Positions 19,229 through 31,509 of a stretch of DNA of 64,000 bases are shown piece by piece; position 1 is the stretch's first letter, and each line of letters starts with the position of its first letter. Below the pieces are notes generated by a model, which was not told the DNA's origin, did not search any database, and worked only from the letters and a program-made list of their open reading frames with translations. This DNA comes from Chondrosia reniformis (lineage: Eukaryota; Porifera; Demospongiae; Chondrillida; Chondrillidae): contig OX359190.1 in NCBI GenBank assembly GCA_947172415.1, forward strand, positions 3,100,001 through 3,164,000, read 5' to 3'. The position numbers were made by a program, and so were the translations under genes.

Positions 19229-20800
19229 TCAATGAGTTATCACTGTTGGTTTGATTGTCAGTTCCTTTTCTGCTCGAGTCTTTTCAACATAGGGTATAAT
19301 TACATTGTTGAGGAATCTTATGGATGTTTCGTGATTAACCCAGTGGTTAGGGGAGTGCCAAATATCAAATTCTGGTGGGAATTCTGAAAAGCGTGGATGC
19401 CATCTTTCTGTTTTCCCTGTATAGAGGATTTGCATTGGCAAACATTTCCACTTAAAGTGATAGCAAAGGTGGCAGTGATCATCTGTTAGTCATTCAATCC
19501 AGTAATCTCTACTCTTTTCGTTCCTCGCTCTTCAAGTATCCATTACCAGCTGGAACTAACTGAAGGCCGGTCTGGTCCCCATTAAAGACTATCTCATCAG
19601 GAAGCTTGTGTTCAGTGACCATTCCTGAAATCTGTATCAAGAACTTGTGTTTTTTTCATGAAAGACCCTGTTGCTCAGAATACTGGTTTTGGTTGTTCCT
19701 TTTCGCTTTACATAGCCCGTTCATTTAAGAATTGAAGCTGACCATCCCCTGGTTAATGCAATATGACCTCCATTTTAACCCTTTATGCGCGAGTGACGCA
19801 TATTTGCGTCTAATAATTAGGTATGGTCAATAGCGAGTGACGCATATTTGCGTTCAAGGTAACAGCGGCTTATTTGTAGCGCAATCTACAGAGGTACGCG
19901 CAAGTACTGCAGCCGAAACGTTGGCGATACCAAGACTAAAGACGGAGGTTTATTTGTGCGCCTTATTCTGCTTACCACGCTTCACTTGACGGTTTGGTAA
20001 ACAATTTGTTTGAGGCTACGACGCTTCTCCAATGCTCTAGGGCTTTGAAAAGACTACATAAAGATATACCGTTACAAAAGGATAACCAGGGCTCTTCCTG
20101 ACCGAATTTGCTTCCGTAGATAGTCAGAGAAAGCTTCTTACCCGAAGGAACTTAGAAAACATAGCCGTGCTTACTTTCTTCACTAAAAGAGGTAATATCT
20201 CGAAAATTAGAGCATCTTAGAAGCCAATAGAGCAACAAAATATGGCTAAAAATCGGCATCAAAGTTTTACCGTCATAAAGAGTTGCCACATTCCTATGGA
20301 GGTGACGAATTTTAATTCCTGCCTCATGGTGTCCTCGTGACAATTAAATATCGCTTCTGGTGATTATTACGCCCACGTAATTATCTCGCGCATAAAGGGT
20401 TAAACAAGTAAAGTCCCGTCCTTTGCTGTGATAATACCTTCTGCTGCTGCTTGAATTAGCTGACCACTTACTGGTGTACCAGCTTGTCTAAGAGCTCGAA
20501 TATACTTTTGTACATCACCATTCAGGGTCCCCCCTAAGGAATAAGGAATAGCTAGGGCAGTAATACCACTAAAGTTGTTCTCCTTCCAGCTTCATTCTCT
20601 AGCACCATCATAACGCACTTGATGGCCTCTTCTGTCTCTCTTTGTCTGAGTCCTGTTTCTTCCAGTGTTGGAAGGACACTCTTTTCTTTTTCTAGGCAGA
20701 CAAACTCATTACTAAAACTAACTGACTTCAGCTTCAGAAAGAGCAGTGTTTCTCTATGTAGACTTTCTAACCAGTACCTTCTCAGGTGGTTGATTTACGA
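19229..20800 (-). pseudogene. Pogo-like (DDE_1) transposase relic
   Basis: Read on the minus strand. A helical N-terminal part (about 20780-20600, EETGLRQRETEEAIK) leads to GGTLNGDVQKYIRALRQAG and AAAEGIITAKDGTLL near 20420. After the inserted MITE come GGHIALTRGWSAS and YVKRKGTTKTS (19760-19690), HKLPDEIVFNGDQTGLQLVP (about 19610-19550, first catalytic Asp) and PMQILYTGKTERWHP to NHWVNHETSIRFLNNVIIPYV (19441-19260). These are hallmark segments of pogo-type DDE_1 transposases. Several stops and frameshifts break it, and the last catalytic part is absent, so it is dead. Confidence 0.75.
19779..20399. mobile_element. piggyBac-type MITE inside the pogo-like gene
   Basis: 621 bp with inverted ends CCCTTTATGCGCGAG / CTCGCGCATAAAGGG, flanked by TTAA at 19775-19778 and 20400-20403. 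Repeats of gagtgacgcatatttgcg occur inside the left end. No transposase. Coding segments of the pogo-like relic lie directly on both sides, so this is a nested insertion. Confidence 0.9.
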
Positions 20801-21270
20801 GTACGTATGCGCATGTGTAATAAATTACATTTTATTCACATTGGTTTAACACTTTTTCGATTGGTTTAACGGACGTTTGAATTGATTTAACGGATGTTTG
20901 AATTCATTTAACATTTAGTATTAAAGTAAACTAAAAAGCGTTATAAGCATGAATAAGATGTATGCATAAATTCTTGTTCTACGGTATTAGAATTCCATGG
21001 TTAATGGGTGTTTCTAGTTGTAAAAAGGTCTTAAAAAATTCACTTTTTGAGGTTCCCTTTGCCATACAAGGCTTCCCTATGCAGTTACTAAATCAGCCAA
21101 TGACATCTATTTATTGTCAGGACGATTTCTGACAAGGGGTCGCATTCCTATAAGATTATGCAATTATACGGATGTTTTACGGCTCCTGGTATTCCTGAAT
21201 TTTAGGTGCGAAATTCTCAAAATTTGTTATTTTTATTTAGTCATTTATTCTGCAGTACTAAGTAATGAAG
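20801..21270. other. Non-coding, nothing recognised
   Basis: Contains three short repeats of gatttaacggatgtttgaatt (20860-20910) and no gene. Confidence 0.45.
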
Positions 21271-21735
21271 GCTTAAAATTGACTTGGACTAGAAAGCGAA
21301 GTAAGTGTGAATGTGCAGCAGTTGCTAGACTGGCAAAAATGCCTAGTACCAGGTTGGAAGTGTTAACTTTAGTCGCCGATTCGATTGAAGAACTTCCTGC
21401 TGTTTCTGAGACTCTTGTATATCACCAGCAGCCAAGTTTGATGATGGAATAGACCAAGATATTAGTAAAAGGCTTAGCGACGAGGATGGAGTTGATTATT
21501 ACCAGGCTTGGATTGAAACCTTGGACAGGGAGGATAGGAAGATGCTTTCAGTCATGCTAACTGATTTTCTGCTTAACAAGGATTTTGTAGGCTTGTAAAG
21601 CAGGCATCTAACTGTGTCAGTGAGTTTGTAGGGGTTAGTGAAAGGACCATTCGACAATGGAGGGTTGATTTCCACAGCATAGATGGGGAATTTAATCCTT
21701 ACAGAAGGGGATACTTGCTACCAAAGGTATCAAGT
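21271..21735 (+). pseudogene. Transposon-derived fragment with HTH-like segment
   Basis: Plus-strand reading with several frames: KLTWTRKRSKCE, then DGVDYYQAWIETLDREDRKML, then CVSEFVGVSERTIRQWRVDF and GEFNPYRRGYLL. The SERTIRQWR helix and the following GxFNPYRRG text resemble the N-terminal helix-turn-helix part of invertebrate DDE transposons. At least one stop and a frame change lie inside. The superfamily is not settled. Confidence 0.4.
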
Positions 21736-22148
21736 GTTTGAATATTAATTCGCCAGGAAGAAAGTGCTTAAATACAAATTGTATACACCAACTTTACTAG
21801 CGCCTTCTTCAGCCAAGCTTTGCATTGTATGATTTCCCTGAGTGGCGATAAAAGAGAATTCTTTGCTTCATGTAATCCGAATATGCCATTTCAAATCTTG
21901 AGTCACGATTGAAGGAAGTAAAAGTGATAAAGATTAGAATAATAGACACAATTAGCTGATACATAAACTAACGACACCCAGAATAACTGCTGAATCAATA
22001 GCACTTCACATGTTGATTGTCTCCCAAGCATAGAGTGAATATTGCCCACTTGCACTATCAACCTTCTGTGAACATCCCTACACCCGTCCACTAGCACCAC
22101 CACTTCGCTGGCCGTTGCAAGGATAGCCCTCGCTCTAGAGGAGGGTCT

Positions 22149-22736
22149 CTATCCCCAGACACCCAACAGCTGAACCTTGGATGCAGAAGGTATGGTCCAA
22201 CTCATGTGCATCATGGCTGGCTTCCCTGAACTGGACCACCCCACCCTGTGGAACTGCAGGCATTTATAGAGATAAGTCTTTTTGGTATTATTAAAGACAG
22301 CCTTCTGCACTCCCAACAGGTCCATTGTCAGGAGGGCATGGCTGTCCTCTTCCTTGGCCACATGTCTGGTACCCACACCTATGCCTGATACAGTCAAATG
22401 CATTTTGCTTGATTCCTCGATGTCTTTCAGGAGACCTAGCAAAACAGCTGACTCTGACAAGCCCGAACTTTCAACTACTTGCCTGATCTGTCAGCCAATA
22501 AGCCTGTCAGGCAGGCAGTTGATCTGATTAGCTGCATCCCTAACCCGCAGATTTGCTATCACATTTGGAGGAGACAGGTGTGTCTCCAGTGCCATAAATA
22601 GGGACTCCTCCATGGCATCGAGTTGCCCAGTCGAAAAACCTGATCTAGCCAGCATCTCAATCATTAGATCCCTGTTTCCGGCAGTGGAACACTCTGTCCC
22701 CGCTATCAGGGATGACAGGTTCTTTGTTAAGGGCAA
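22149..22736 (-). pseudogene. Repeat-family ORF relic (copy 1), unknown domain
   Basis: Two nearly adjoining minus-strand frames: LIAGTECSTAGNRDLMIEML to RDAANQINCLPDRLIG, then ESAVLLGLLKDIEESSKMH to FHRVGWSSSGKPAMM, continuing past a stop to VVVLVDGCRDVHRRLIVQVG near 22100. The same protein is readable at 34660-34100 and 32870-32400. Helical, no family recognised. Stops and frame changes show it is not functional. Confidence 0.45.
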
Positions 22737-22824
22737 TGTGCCTTCACAAAGTGTATGTGTGCTTTGGAAATTAGGCCCCTAGCCATTGTATAGTCTCGGA
22801 TGTTTACCGTATTCACAAGACTGC

Positions 22825-22960
22825 TATCCCTCACACTCTCTCCCTCTCTTTCTCTCTCTCTCTCTTCCTCACTTTCTCTCTTTCTCCCTCTCTCTCCCTT
22901 ACTTTCTCCCTCACTCTCCCTCTCTCTCCCACACACTTTCCCTCTCCCTTCCCTCCTCTC
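22825..22960. repeat. CT-rich microsatellite
   Basis: Run of ctctctccc units. The orthologous position in the second copy of the repeat family (34690-34845) carries the same tract. Confidence 0.9.
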
Positions 22961-23974
22961 GCTAGTTAACTCAGACTCTATCCAGTTATTGATCTCATGA
23001 AGCCTCCTCTGGTGACAGCATTATCGGCAGTTAGAGCCATAATCCTTCGCATCCTTGGGATTGAATTGTTAGGTTGTCCATTACTGTTGAAATGCTTTAA
23101 AGAAAACTAGTAACCAAAGGAACACGCTAGCTGAACAGCTGCAAATGGGGCTTTACCCAAATTAGGGTGCATATATAAGCATGATATAGCAGTTGCCTCA
23201 GCAGTTTCAACAGGAAAGTCACACCTTGTTAATTAATTTAACAGTTGACAGTAGCCCTAGTCCAACACCTAACACTAGGCAGTTTCCTTTGTTCATATAT
23301 AATAGGTGCTTTAACATATTCCTGACCCAGTATGTGACCATTTCATAAGACAATCAATTGGTGTTGTAAGATAGGTACTTTTTAGAGAGTATGGCTTTAC
23401 GATGTCGACTTTTTTCCTGTTCAAAGTCTGCTCTGCATCTTTTGACAATTTGTAACACTTCCGTCCTGTTATGTAGAATTGAAGTATTGATCAGGTATAA
23501 GGATAGCAAAAATCGCTAAATATTTATTATTATTTATATATATATATTATTAAAATTATGCCTTAGGTAGGTGTAAGTATTTACAAGTCAAGCCATTGTT
23601 TCTTCTGTTTGAGAGCCTGCCAGTTATGCATGATTGTACAGGTAGCATTATTGCTGCTGCCGAAATTACAAGTTTGGCACAAGTGTGTATATATTGGTTC
23701 TTTTTGTACATCTTTACCCTCTTTGGCAAATACGTAGGACAATGATAAAATTACAAACACGTAGCCCTTACCTTATCCTTTGAGGGAGCACTCATTCTCT
23801 TCTGTGGGCAGACATCTTAAATATAAAAATTAAATTAAATAAAAATAAAATAAAATAAAATAAAATAAATAGAATTTATCTACATATATGAGAGATATCA
23901 TACCACCAGTGTACGTTCTCTATATATCACCATTTATACACAAAGACCAAAAATGTTATGCACATCAGCTACAG

Positions 23975-24063
23975 AAAGTCTTCATCGGATGAAGGAGGCT
24001 CAAAGTTGCTTCATCGGATGCTGGAGGCTCAAAGTTGTCTTCATCGGATGCTGGAGCTCAACA
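23975..24063. repeat. 29-30 bp TCATCGGATGCTGGAGG minisatellite, locus 1
   Basis: Three units of tcatcggatgctggaggctc-aaagttg. The same unit forms longer arrays at 27958-28172 and 31510-31635, always within fragments of the unclassified repeat family. Confidence 0.85.
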
Positions 24064-24654
24064 GCCACATTGTCTTTGTTGGATACTATGAGTTTCCATT
24101 ATTGTTATCGCCTTCATGTGTAGGTCATACCTGGTTCTTTCTCTTTTTGAATTTCATCTTCCTCCATTTGAATTTCATCTCCCTCATTTTTAATTTCATC
24201 TGCAAATTCCTCCTTTTAGTTTTTTCTGTTGTTTGAACTGTCTTCCTTATGAATTTCTCTAGTGGCGCCTTCCTCCTCTTTTTTTCCTCTTGCTTTCTTA
24301 AAAGTCTGTATTATCTCCTTCAGGCCACATCATCTTTTTAAATATAATCTCACAAGTGTAATTCCTAATTATATCAGGTCTGGCTAGGTTGACCATCAGT
24401 TTGCTCATCCTTTATGGTCACTTTGTCTAATCAGCACTTTATTCTGGTCCATTCACCACTTTTATTCCTTGATTACCCACACAATTGTCCACCATTAGGG
24501 TATGTTTACATTGGAAGCCACTGGCGGCACCTGGGATCCGCCCCACCCCTTTCTAGTCCTTTTTAACCCTTTTGAACAAATACATGAATATATATATATA
24601 TAGAACGGCCATGACACAATATAGTCTACAGTACTTCATAAAATTAGATGATTT

Positions 24655-25760
24655 TTAATATTTCACAGCAATTTGTGTTCTACTTGGAAATGGTTACGCC
24701 CATCAAAATAAACTATTCCATTTCATTTCCTTGCATTTCCGCTTCTCCTTGCATTATTTGTGTAGGAATACACTTGTTCAACTTAGACCTGATCTCCTCC
24801 TGTTTCAATTCCTACGTCTACATTAAAGTATATGGCAGCAGCCTGAATGTCCATATTTTCTCCCCATTCATTGGGATTCCTCTCCAGTTTTCGTGCCTTA
24901 CTTGCCATACTAGCAACTCCTGGCCATTGTTCTGCAAAAAAGTTCCTCAGTGATTCTGCACAGGTTTTGTAGAAAGATATCGCAGCCTGTCAGATCTCAT
25001 CATGGCTTGGACTTAGAGATTCTCAGTAAAGTGGCTTCAGTATTCCCTCAAGACTGTGAAATAGGCAGTGGTTATCAGCAGGAACATCAAAAAGAACGTC
25101 GTCATCACTACCTATTCTCTCAGTCTGGTGAGAGTATACTGGCTAGACAAATCAATGAATTTTTCTCAAATGCTCTATTAATAAAAGATGTAGTTGTAGA
25201 TCTTGGAACCATATCTCTGTCTATGAGACTAACCTGTACTTTCAAATCTTTTTTTATTTGTTGGCTATCCACACAGCAAGTTCCTTCTCATTGGGAAAAG
25301 ACTTTGAGCATCCTCCGTCTTTTTTGATTGCACAGATATAATCTGGTTTCCTTGGATGTTTTCATGTACGGATTAGTCTTAGAATCAGCTGGACCCCCTG
25401 ATTGGGAGTGCTTGTGGTGGAAGAATGCACTTCTCCATGGATGAACATTCTTGTAGGATAGGATGACTTTTTAAGATGGCAAAGCCAACGTCCAAACTAA
25501 ATCAAAGCTGTTAAACATCCGAGCTAGATGGTGCTTCTGGTTGGCTGTAAGATGGCTATTGTCTCTTCCTCTGAACACGTTACCCTTCTCTATCTCAACA
25601 AATGTGTTTTGGAGAAATTCCTCAGGTAACTGCTGACCTTGACTGCTTTATCTAGCATCGTTCCATTAGGCAACCTGTCCTCTGGAATGTACCTTTTGTC
25701 TAATTGCAGAGCTTCCAAATAAGTTATGTTTCCTATGACCCTTAACTCCATTCATATTTC
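24655..25760 (-). pseudogene. OTU-like protease relic (copy 1)
   Basis: Minus-strand reading through several frames. Near 25110-25050 it codes DVPADNHCLFHSL, the Asp/Cys catalytic loop of OTU cysteine proteases (usual form DGNCLFxSL). A helix with FYKTCAESLRNCF and a W-G-type segment follow. Upstream text (about 25760-25150) matches the better preserved copy at 36290-36935. Frameshifts and stops make it a relic. Confidence 0.55.
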
Positions 25761-26084
25761 ATTCAATTGTGATAAATCGGTGGCCATCAGATCCTTGAGT
25801 AGCATCTTTAGAGCATCAAACTTACAGGGCCACTGAAGTGGTCAAAATCGATTTCGAGATTAGACGATTTTCAAAGAGTTAACTAAACGTCCATACGATT
25901 TTGAAGTTTGTATGGACGTTAGTCGATCGATCAAGGAGAAATCGACTCTCTTCCTTACCACTTCGGCACGATTGTGGTCAAGTTGCGACGGCTTGCGGTT
26001 AGGCCTATCGTGACATCACAAACTGAACACAGCACGATCAGCCTGGTATGTTAGTATACACGATTTTTGCTACAAGGATCGACA

Positions 26085-26276
26085 ATGCCGGATCGGTACG
26101 TTTCTGTTGGCGGTGATTCAACGAGAAGGGATGGTGTAAGTCTCTACAAGTTTCCTAGTAACGATAAAATAAGGAGGCAATGGATTAAGCAAGTACAGAC
26201 CTACAGAGCCAATTGGGAACCTTCCACACGATAACTGCTCTGCTCACTCCACTTTAAGGAAGACTATTCCACAGTA
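26085..26276 (+). pseudogene. THAP-like domain relic (copy 1)
   Basis: Plus-strand ATG followed by MPDRYVSVGGDST, then VSLYKFPSNDKIRRQWIKQV, NWEPST, a TAA, and LLCSLHFKEDY. The FP, W and C-x2-H (CSLH) positions fit a THAP zinc finger, but the first two zinc cysteines (normally after MP and two to four residues on) are Y and G, and a stop cuts it. The second copy at 37270 is frameshifted. Confidence 0.5.
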
Positions 26277-26395
26277 TGATTCTTTGATTTATTTTATTGA
26301 TTTAATATCCTTCTACAGATTACACTTAGCTGCTCTACATTTTAATAAGAATTGAGATTTACAACATGCCACAACCATTATTCACTGTCCACGTT

Positions 26396-27189
26396 TGCTG
26401 CTGAATATGTTGATGATTACTTTTTTTACCAAAATCTTGGATATCAAAATCACTACTATATAAATCATCATCAATTAAAACATTTTTGTCATTGTCACTT
26501 TCTATTGAGCTTAATTCATCAATTTCCTTACAAAATAATGAAGAAACAACTTTTTCAATCAATATAACCTTGCTAGATGATTTAAAACATTTACGGAGGG
26601 CAACCTTTTTTCTTCATGATATATTGAAATAATAGGATTATTATGGCAATTTTCTGCCAAAATCATGCTGTTTATTTAATGATTGTGTTAATATCTCTGC
26701 CTACAAACAAAACTACAGGAATTACTTATACCTTATAGTGCTATAATTGCAAAATATAATGGGAAAGCTTCCCGATAATTGAACGTTTGTACGCTTTACA
26801 ATAAATTATTGAAATGTGTTGCTTTGAAGCAACAAAAGACATATGGTGAGGGTACAAGGGTTAAAATGGAACAGTCGTACTTTTACGCCATCGGTTTCTT
26901 TAAAAGGCAAAGGCAGTAAAGTAAACCATAGACTATTTCTACTTGCTATTGTTAGAAGACATGTCGAGATATACCTATGCCAAATAAAAAAGGTTTCATG
27001 AACAAAACAAGTGAGAGTGTGGACGCTAAATTTACTTGTGTACCTGTGAACATATATTTGACCGTTCACACAAAACAGGGCCTATTCATGCTGCAGCTGG
27101 TTCCTTTTCCTCAAGATGCACAAACCAGCACTTCGGGTTTGTACAGGGCCTCCCCCAACACATCATATATGGCCACTTGCAGCCTTCAA
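26396..27189. other. Non-coding, nothing recognised
   Basis: AT-rich spacer between repeat copy 1 and the next family fragment. Confidence 0.45.
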
Positions 27190-27440
27190 GCAGGTGAGGT
27201 TCCACATGCTTGTATCCGCACTGTCCAGGACCTTTTGTACATTTGTCTTGGAACCTACACAGCTTTGGTAGGTTCCCAGGCTTGGTAGCCTTTCTCTTTT
27301 CTCCTTTTGCTTTGTTCTCTTTTGCATTTATTATATTTATCTTGCAGTTGTTGAAATTTCCAAAGTTGAAGGTTGCTATTTTAATTTCCTGTATCAGCTG
27401 TTGTAGCTATGCTGGGTGGAGTCTAGTGATAATATAAGAG
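27190..27440 (-). pseudogene. CCCH-type zinc-finger fragment, copy a
   Basis: Minus-strand coding text nearly identical to 29545-29775, with the block ccgcactgtccaggacc that codes the finger. A continuing frame is lost at the edges. Part of the unclassified repeat family. Confidence 0.45.
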
Positions 27441-27957
27441 TTTCAGAAAGTTTAGACAAACCTAACTTCAACCATAGATGTATATATGTCTATTCACTAA
27501 TACATTAATATATGGTTCAAAGGTAATACATTCTTGGAACTGTATCTCATTCAAATAAAGAGATATATATGAAGCTAAAACCTGAGAGATATCATACCAC
27601 CAGTGTACGTTCTCTATATCACCATTTAAGCACAAAGACACAGTAGCTACAGGCAGGCCATACATCCTGAAAAGGTGTGCACTCACGCACATGCAGTTCT
27701 ACAATGGCACACCAGCAAGGCCTTAGAGGTATTAATTATAGGTTAGCTATAAAATTACAAACATATAGCCCTTACCTTATCCTTTGAGGGAGCACTCGTT
27801 CTCTTCAGTGGGCAAACATCTTGAATATAAAATAAAATAAAATAAATAAAGTAAATTGAATTTATCTACATATATGAGAGATATCATACCACCAGTGTAC
27901 GTTCTCTATATATCACCATTTATGCACAAAGACCAAAAATGTTATGTACATCAGCTA
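27441..27957. other. Repeat-family fragment, non-coding
   Basis: Contains text shared with 31430-31500 and 35690-35830 (gtttcagaaagtttagacaa). No gene. Confidence 0.5.
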
Positions 27958-28172
27958 CAGAAAGTCTTCATCGGATGCAGGAGGCTCAAAGTTGCTTCAT
28001 CGGATGCTGGAGGCTCAAAGTTGCTTCATCGGATGCTGGAGGCCCAAAGTTGGCTTCATCGGATGCAGGAGACTCAAAGGTGCCTTCATCGGATGCTGGA
28101 GGCTCAAAGTTGGCTTCATTGGATGCAGAAAACTCAAAGGTGTCTTCATCGGATGCTGGAAGCTCAACAGCC
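27958..28172. repeat. 29-30 bp minisatellite, locus 2
   Basis: Seven or so units of tcatcggatgctggaggctc-aaagttg(g)ct. On the minus strand the 30 bp units keep a frame (PASDEATFES-like decapeptides), but nothing indicates it is expressed. Confidence 0.9.
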
Positions 28173-28441
28173 ACTTTGTCTTGGCTGAATCAATGAGTTT
28201 CCATTATTGTTATCACCTTCATGTGTAGGTTGTACCTGGTTCTTTCTCTTTTTGAATTTCACCTTCCTTCTTCTGACGGACCATAGTGTAGAAAGTTAAT
28301 TCTATATGCGTTTCTGATTGACTTAAATATTAGTAGAATTATCTGTCACCTATAGCATGTATTAGCGTATATATATACATTGCTAAAATTAAACGAATCA
28401 TCATCGTATTTCAACTTGTATAATAATATATCAACTCAAAG

Positions 28442-28547
28442 ATGGATAAGATTCTTGTCATGTGGAGTGAAGGCAAATATAAGGGAACGACTTCCTTAGT
28501 AAAGAAGACGGCAGTGAAGCAAGGAACGATTGCAGCCTTCAAGCATG
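28442..28547 (+). pseudogene. Short coding fragment cut by a CACTG-type end
   Basis: Begins MDKILVMWSEGKYKGTTSLV, continues VKQGTIAAFKHAL, then runs directly into CACTGTTAAAAATTTGGGG. The first part looks protein-like (W-x-E-G-K-Y-K-G). Family not recognised. Probably the first exon of an element gene interrupted by an insertion. Confidence 0.3.
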
Positions 28548-28715
28548 CACTGTTAAAAATTTGGGGTGAGGCTCACACCAAATTTGGTGTGATTTCCTTG
28601 CCTCCAGGAGCACACCATATTCAGTGTGATGATCACACTATCTATTAAGGGAGTGATCATCACTCCTAGTGAAGGAGTGACTGTCACTCTTGCTAAAGGA
28701 GTGATCCTCTCCTTA
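28548..28715 (+). mobile_element. CACTA-like terminus with subterminal repeats
   Basis: CACTGTTAAAAATTTGG followed by short inverted motifs (TCACACCAAATTTGGTGTGA) and repeated ggagtgat / atcactcc. Similar ends occur at 54452 and 56058. No matching right end was located. Confidence 0.35.
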
Positions 28716-29544
28716 TTATATATAATGCATGCCATGCGTCAATATTGGCTCATGCATATTATTGGTTTCATGAATTAGACACAACGGAAATAAATGTATA
28801 ATAATTATATAAAGATTAAAATAAATATTATAGGTAATTTTGTAGTTATATGTATATAGTCTATATAAAAATAAATTAAAAACCTAATTTAGCTACAAGC
28901 TTATAAGGTCTCTGTTTTTTAGTTAATTTTACATTTAAAAAGGAATATTCTAAAAATTGATAAAATGAATGCGCGCCTATGGGATAAGATAAATTAAAAG
29001 TGAAAAAAGATGAGAACAAAATTATAAGTGCCTCTGTAATTTTTCAATTTTACAGAGGATCTTTTTTTCCAGTATGAGGTTGCATTCCTTAATGCCATCC
29101 TCAAAATTGCCTGTTGCCAGAAGGCACCCTTGACCACTGGCAAGTGTTGCAGCTTCTTTAGCTAGATTAGAATTAGCCTGTACAAATAAATGACCATGCA
29201 TGAAAACCGATAAATTTATGCAATTCTATAAATTAATCTATATAGATAATTCACACATGTATATAGGGATGTGCATGCCATATATATGGAGAGAGTGGAG
29301 ATGAGAAAAAGCAAATGTTAAAGGTGAAGGAAATGAACAGAGAAAATGCTAAATTGCACAAGAAAGAAGAGTAAAATATAATTTAAGATATAAAAAAATC
29401 ACTGGAACAATCTTAATCAATCGCTTATGGTCTGCTGTGGTTCTGGCATCAGCCAGGCAGTATGCCAACAAGATGATGGCTAAAATAGTGTTGGTACCTT
29501 TAGGGAGAAAATTGAAATCAACTATATTGTATGATCTATGCATG
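28716..29544. other. Non-coding, nothing recognised
   Basis: AT-rich; a short helper-like frame on the minus strand (29349-29708) overlaps the next relic and shows no domain. Confidence 0.4.
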
Positions 29545-29775
29545 CTATTCACACTTGCAGCCTTCAAGCAGGTGAGGTTCCACGTGCTTGTATCCGCACT
29601 GTCCAGGACCTTTTGTACATTTTTCTTGGAACCTACACAGCTTTGGTAGGTTCCCAGGATTTTTGGTAGCCTTTCTCTTTTCTCCTTTTCCTTCATTCTC
29701 TTTTGCATTTATTATATTTATCTTGCAGATGTTGAAATTTCCAAAGTTGAAGGTTGCTATTTTAATTTCCTGCAA
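29545..29775 (-). pseudogene. CCCH-type zinc-finger fragment, copy b
   Basis: Best copy: minus-strand frame with KIATFNFGNFNICKINIIN, a basic linker, then CRFQEKCTKGPGQCGYKH (spacing C-x5-C-x6-C-x3-H, a CCCH zinc finger). The same N-terminal text occurs at 35429-35629, where it is followed by a different cysteine pattern. Part of the unclassified repeat family; no intact gene. Confidence 0.5.
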
Positions 29776-30129
29776 CAGCTGTTGTAGCTATGCTGGATGG
29801 AATCTTTTTAAACTGTTTGTTGGAGAGTGTGTTATCACGCCCATTATAGGCTGGTTATTCACTTTCTCACCACCTTAACCATGCACTTGTAGGTGAAGAT
29901 ATGACCTTATTATCAACGTCTATTGTCTTGTTTTCATTTTGTTATTATTGTCTTGCGTGTAAATTAGTAGCATTTTGTTGTATTGGTCTGTACATGTATG
30001 CTGTTCCATATGTGGTTCACTTTGTACACCCTGTAAGATTTCTTTCCAGACATTCAATCTACCCTTTTTATCAGCTGGATAGTACTTAACACCCCTTTCT
30101 TTCTAATTCAAGCCTCACCTGTGGCTACT

Positions 30130-30652
30130 TAATTCCTCATAAAATTTTATTTTACCAGAGATCTTACCAAAGTGTCCAGCTGTAGCCACTTCTTGGATTT
30201 TGTTTAGAGATCTTTGTTTACAGTTAAATGCATGTAGAAAATCTGCAAAACGTTCTCGGTGGCAAACACAAGCAACACAAGGATAATTTCCACCACATTT
30301 AACCCCAGCCTCAATTGTGCTGTAGGCTTGTCACTTTTGAAGAAACATTTTCTTTCTCATGATCAGCCTTTGAGATTTCGAAGAAAGACTTCAAAAGAAA
30401 TGTTCTCTGAATTTCATAGAACTTGGAAGCACAAATAACACAGTTGGACAAAGAATGACTTTCTTTTTCCAATGTGGACAATGACATCCAATTTAATACT
30501 GAAAATGTTTTTACATAGGCTTCTTTCTTTAAGATTAAATCAAATTTATTAAAAGCTTTTTCTACTATTATAATATGATTTTCAAATGCGGAATTTTGTC
30601 CATTGCTCCTCTTTTCAAAGTAATTAGGTTCAAGCTGAAATTTAAGGCCCAC
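30130..30652 (-). pseudogene. Cysteine-rich relic of the repeat family
   Basis: From 30652 the minus strand reads LKFQLEPNYFEKRSNG and a helical stretch to SKVTSLQHN. Downstream, in another frame, it reads AGVKCGGNYPCVACVCHRER (a compact C-x4-C-x2-C-x-C-H group, likely zinc binding) and then KIQEVATAGHFGKISGKI. I do not recognise the family with certainty. Frame changes show decay. Confidence 0.4.
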
Positions 30653-31509
30653 AAACCATCAAATACATTGATCAAAAGAACAGGGCAAATTAATAGACGA
30701 TGGGCGTTGACCTCCGAAAATATGGCAGAGTTATCCAGATTTTGCGGTTTGACGTCATTTATAACTACAGCAACGCATCATGATGTCATAGCTATCTAAA
30801 CATTTGATTGGCTAATACCATAACTACGCTCAAAACTGATTGTTTTCGATTTTAAATGGCATATTCGTTAACCCATCACGTTCGCCCTTAAAGTCTTCAA
30901 CTGTCTCCCAATCTTTAACTCTAGATCTGGCCCTGACGTATTCTATTCCAGAAAAGGGTGTAAACCCACATGTAAATTCTCTATCAGGTGATCATTTGCT
31001 ATCCTCAAGTCAACTTACCAGATCTCCTCCTAATCAAGACTCTAGGACAACTTTGCAGTGATCACCATCTCTAATTGCTGCCTATCAATCTCCAAGTCTC
31101 TTCTAAGCACCTTCTATTTCCCCTGTTGTTCCGCTGTTGCAGCCACGGTGAAAAGACTTGTTTTACGATTCGATTGCATGCGGGCGCGACAAGTGTATTA
31201 ATTTCGGACCAGGGCAGATTTCCGCGGACGGCTGAACGGAAAAATGTAAAAGTCCGGAGAGGCGACTGCGGTTTACAGCATCCGCAGTTTGAGGGAAACT
31301 GCGGAAAAATGTAAGGAACTTTTGACTTGTACTGTACTTTAAGTAATACATTTTTGGGACTGTATCTCAGGCAAATAGGGAGATATGAAGCTGAAACCTG
31401 GTTGAAACACTCTCTGGCATAATGTTTATATATCATAAGAGTTTCAGAAAGTTTGGACAAATCTAACTTCAACCATAGATGTGTGTCTATTCGCTCTACA
31501 TCAGCTACA
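30653..31509. other. Non-coding, includes a GC-richer patch
   Basis: No supported gene. A patch at about 31130-31320 is rich in CpG (for example gcgggcgcgacaag), unlike its neighbours. Repeat-family text resumes near 31330. Confidence 0.4.

Larger units (their letters stand above)
21990..26395 (-). mobile_element. Unclassified multi-domain repeat family, copy 1
   Basis: Long block with high similarity to 32660-37575, interrupted by differing insertions. Shared landmarks in the same order: CT-rich microsatellite, OTU-like relic, 'gggccactgaagtggtcaaa' segment, THAP-like frame, and a common right boundary near gatttacaacatgccacaac. Fragments of the same family occur at 27190-31640. I found no terminal repeats, so exact ends are unknown. 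Confidence 0.6.

Noticed and set aside
22727..23000. Serine/leucine or arginine/glutamate-rich frames over CT tracts (also 34519-34873)
   Set aside because: They are translations of a CT microsatellite in both strands, with no conserved context.
24648..25327. Plus-strand frames over the OTU-like relic (also 35821-36493)
   Set aside because: The opposite strand carries the recognisable OTU loop in both copies; the plus frames are shadows.
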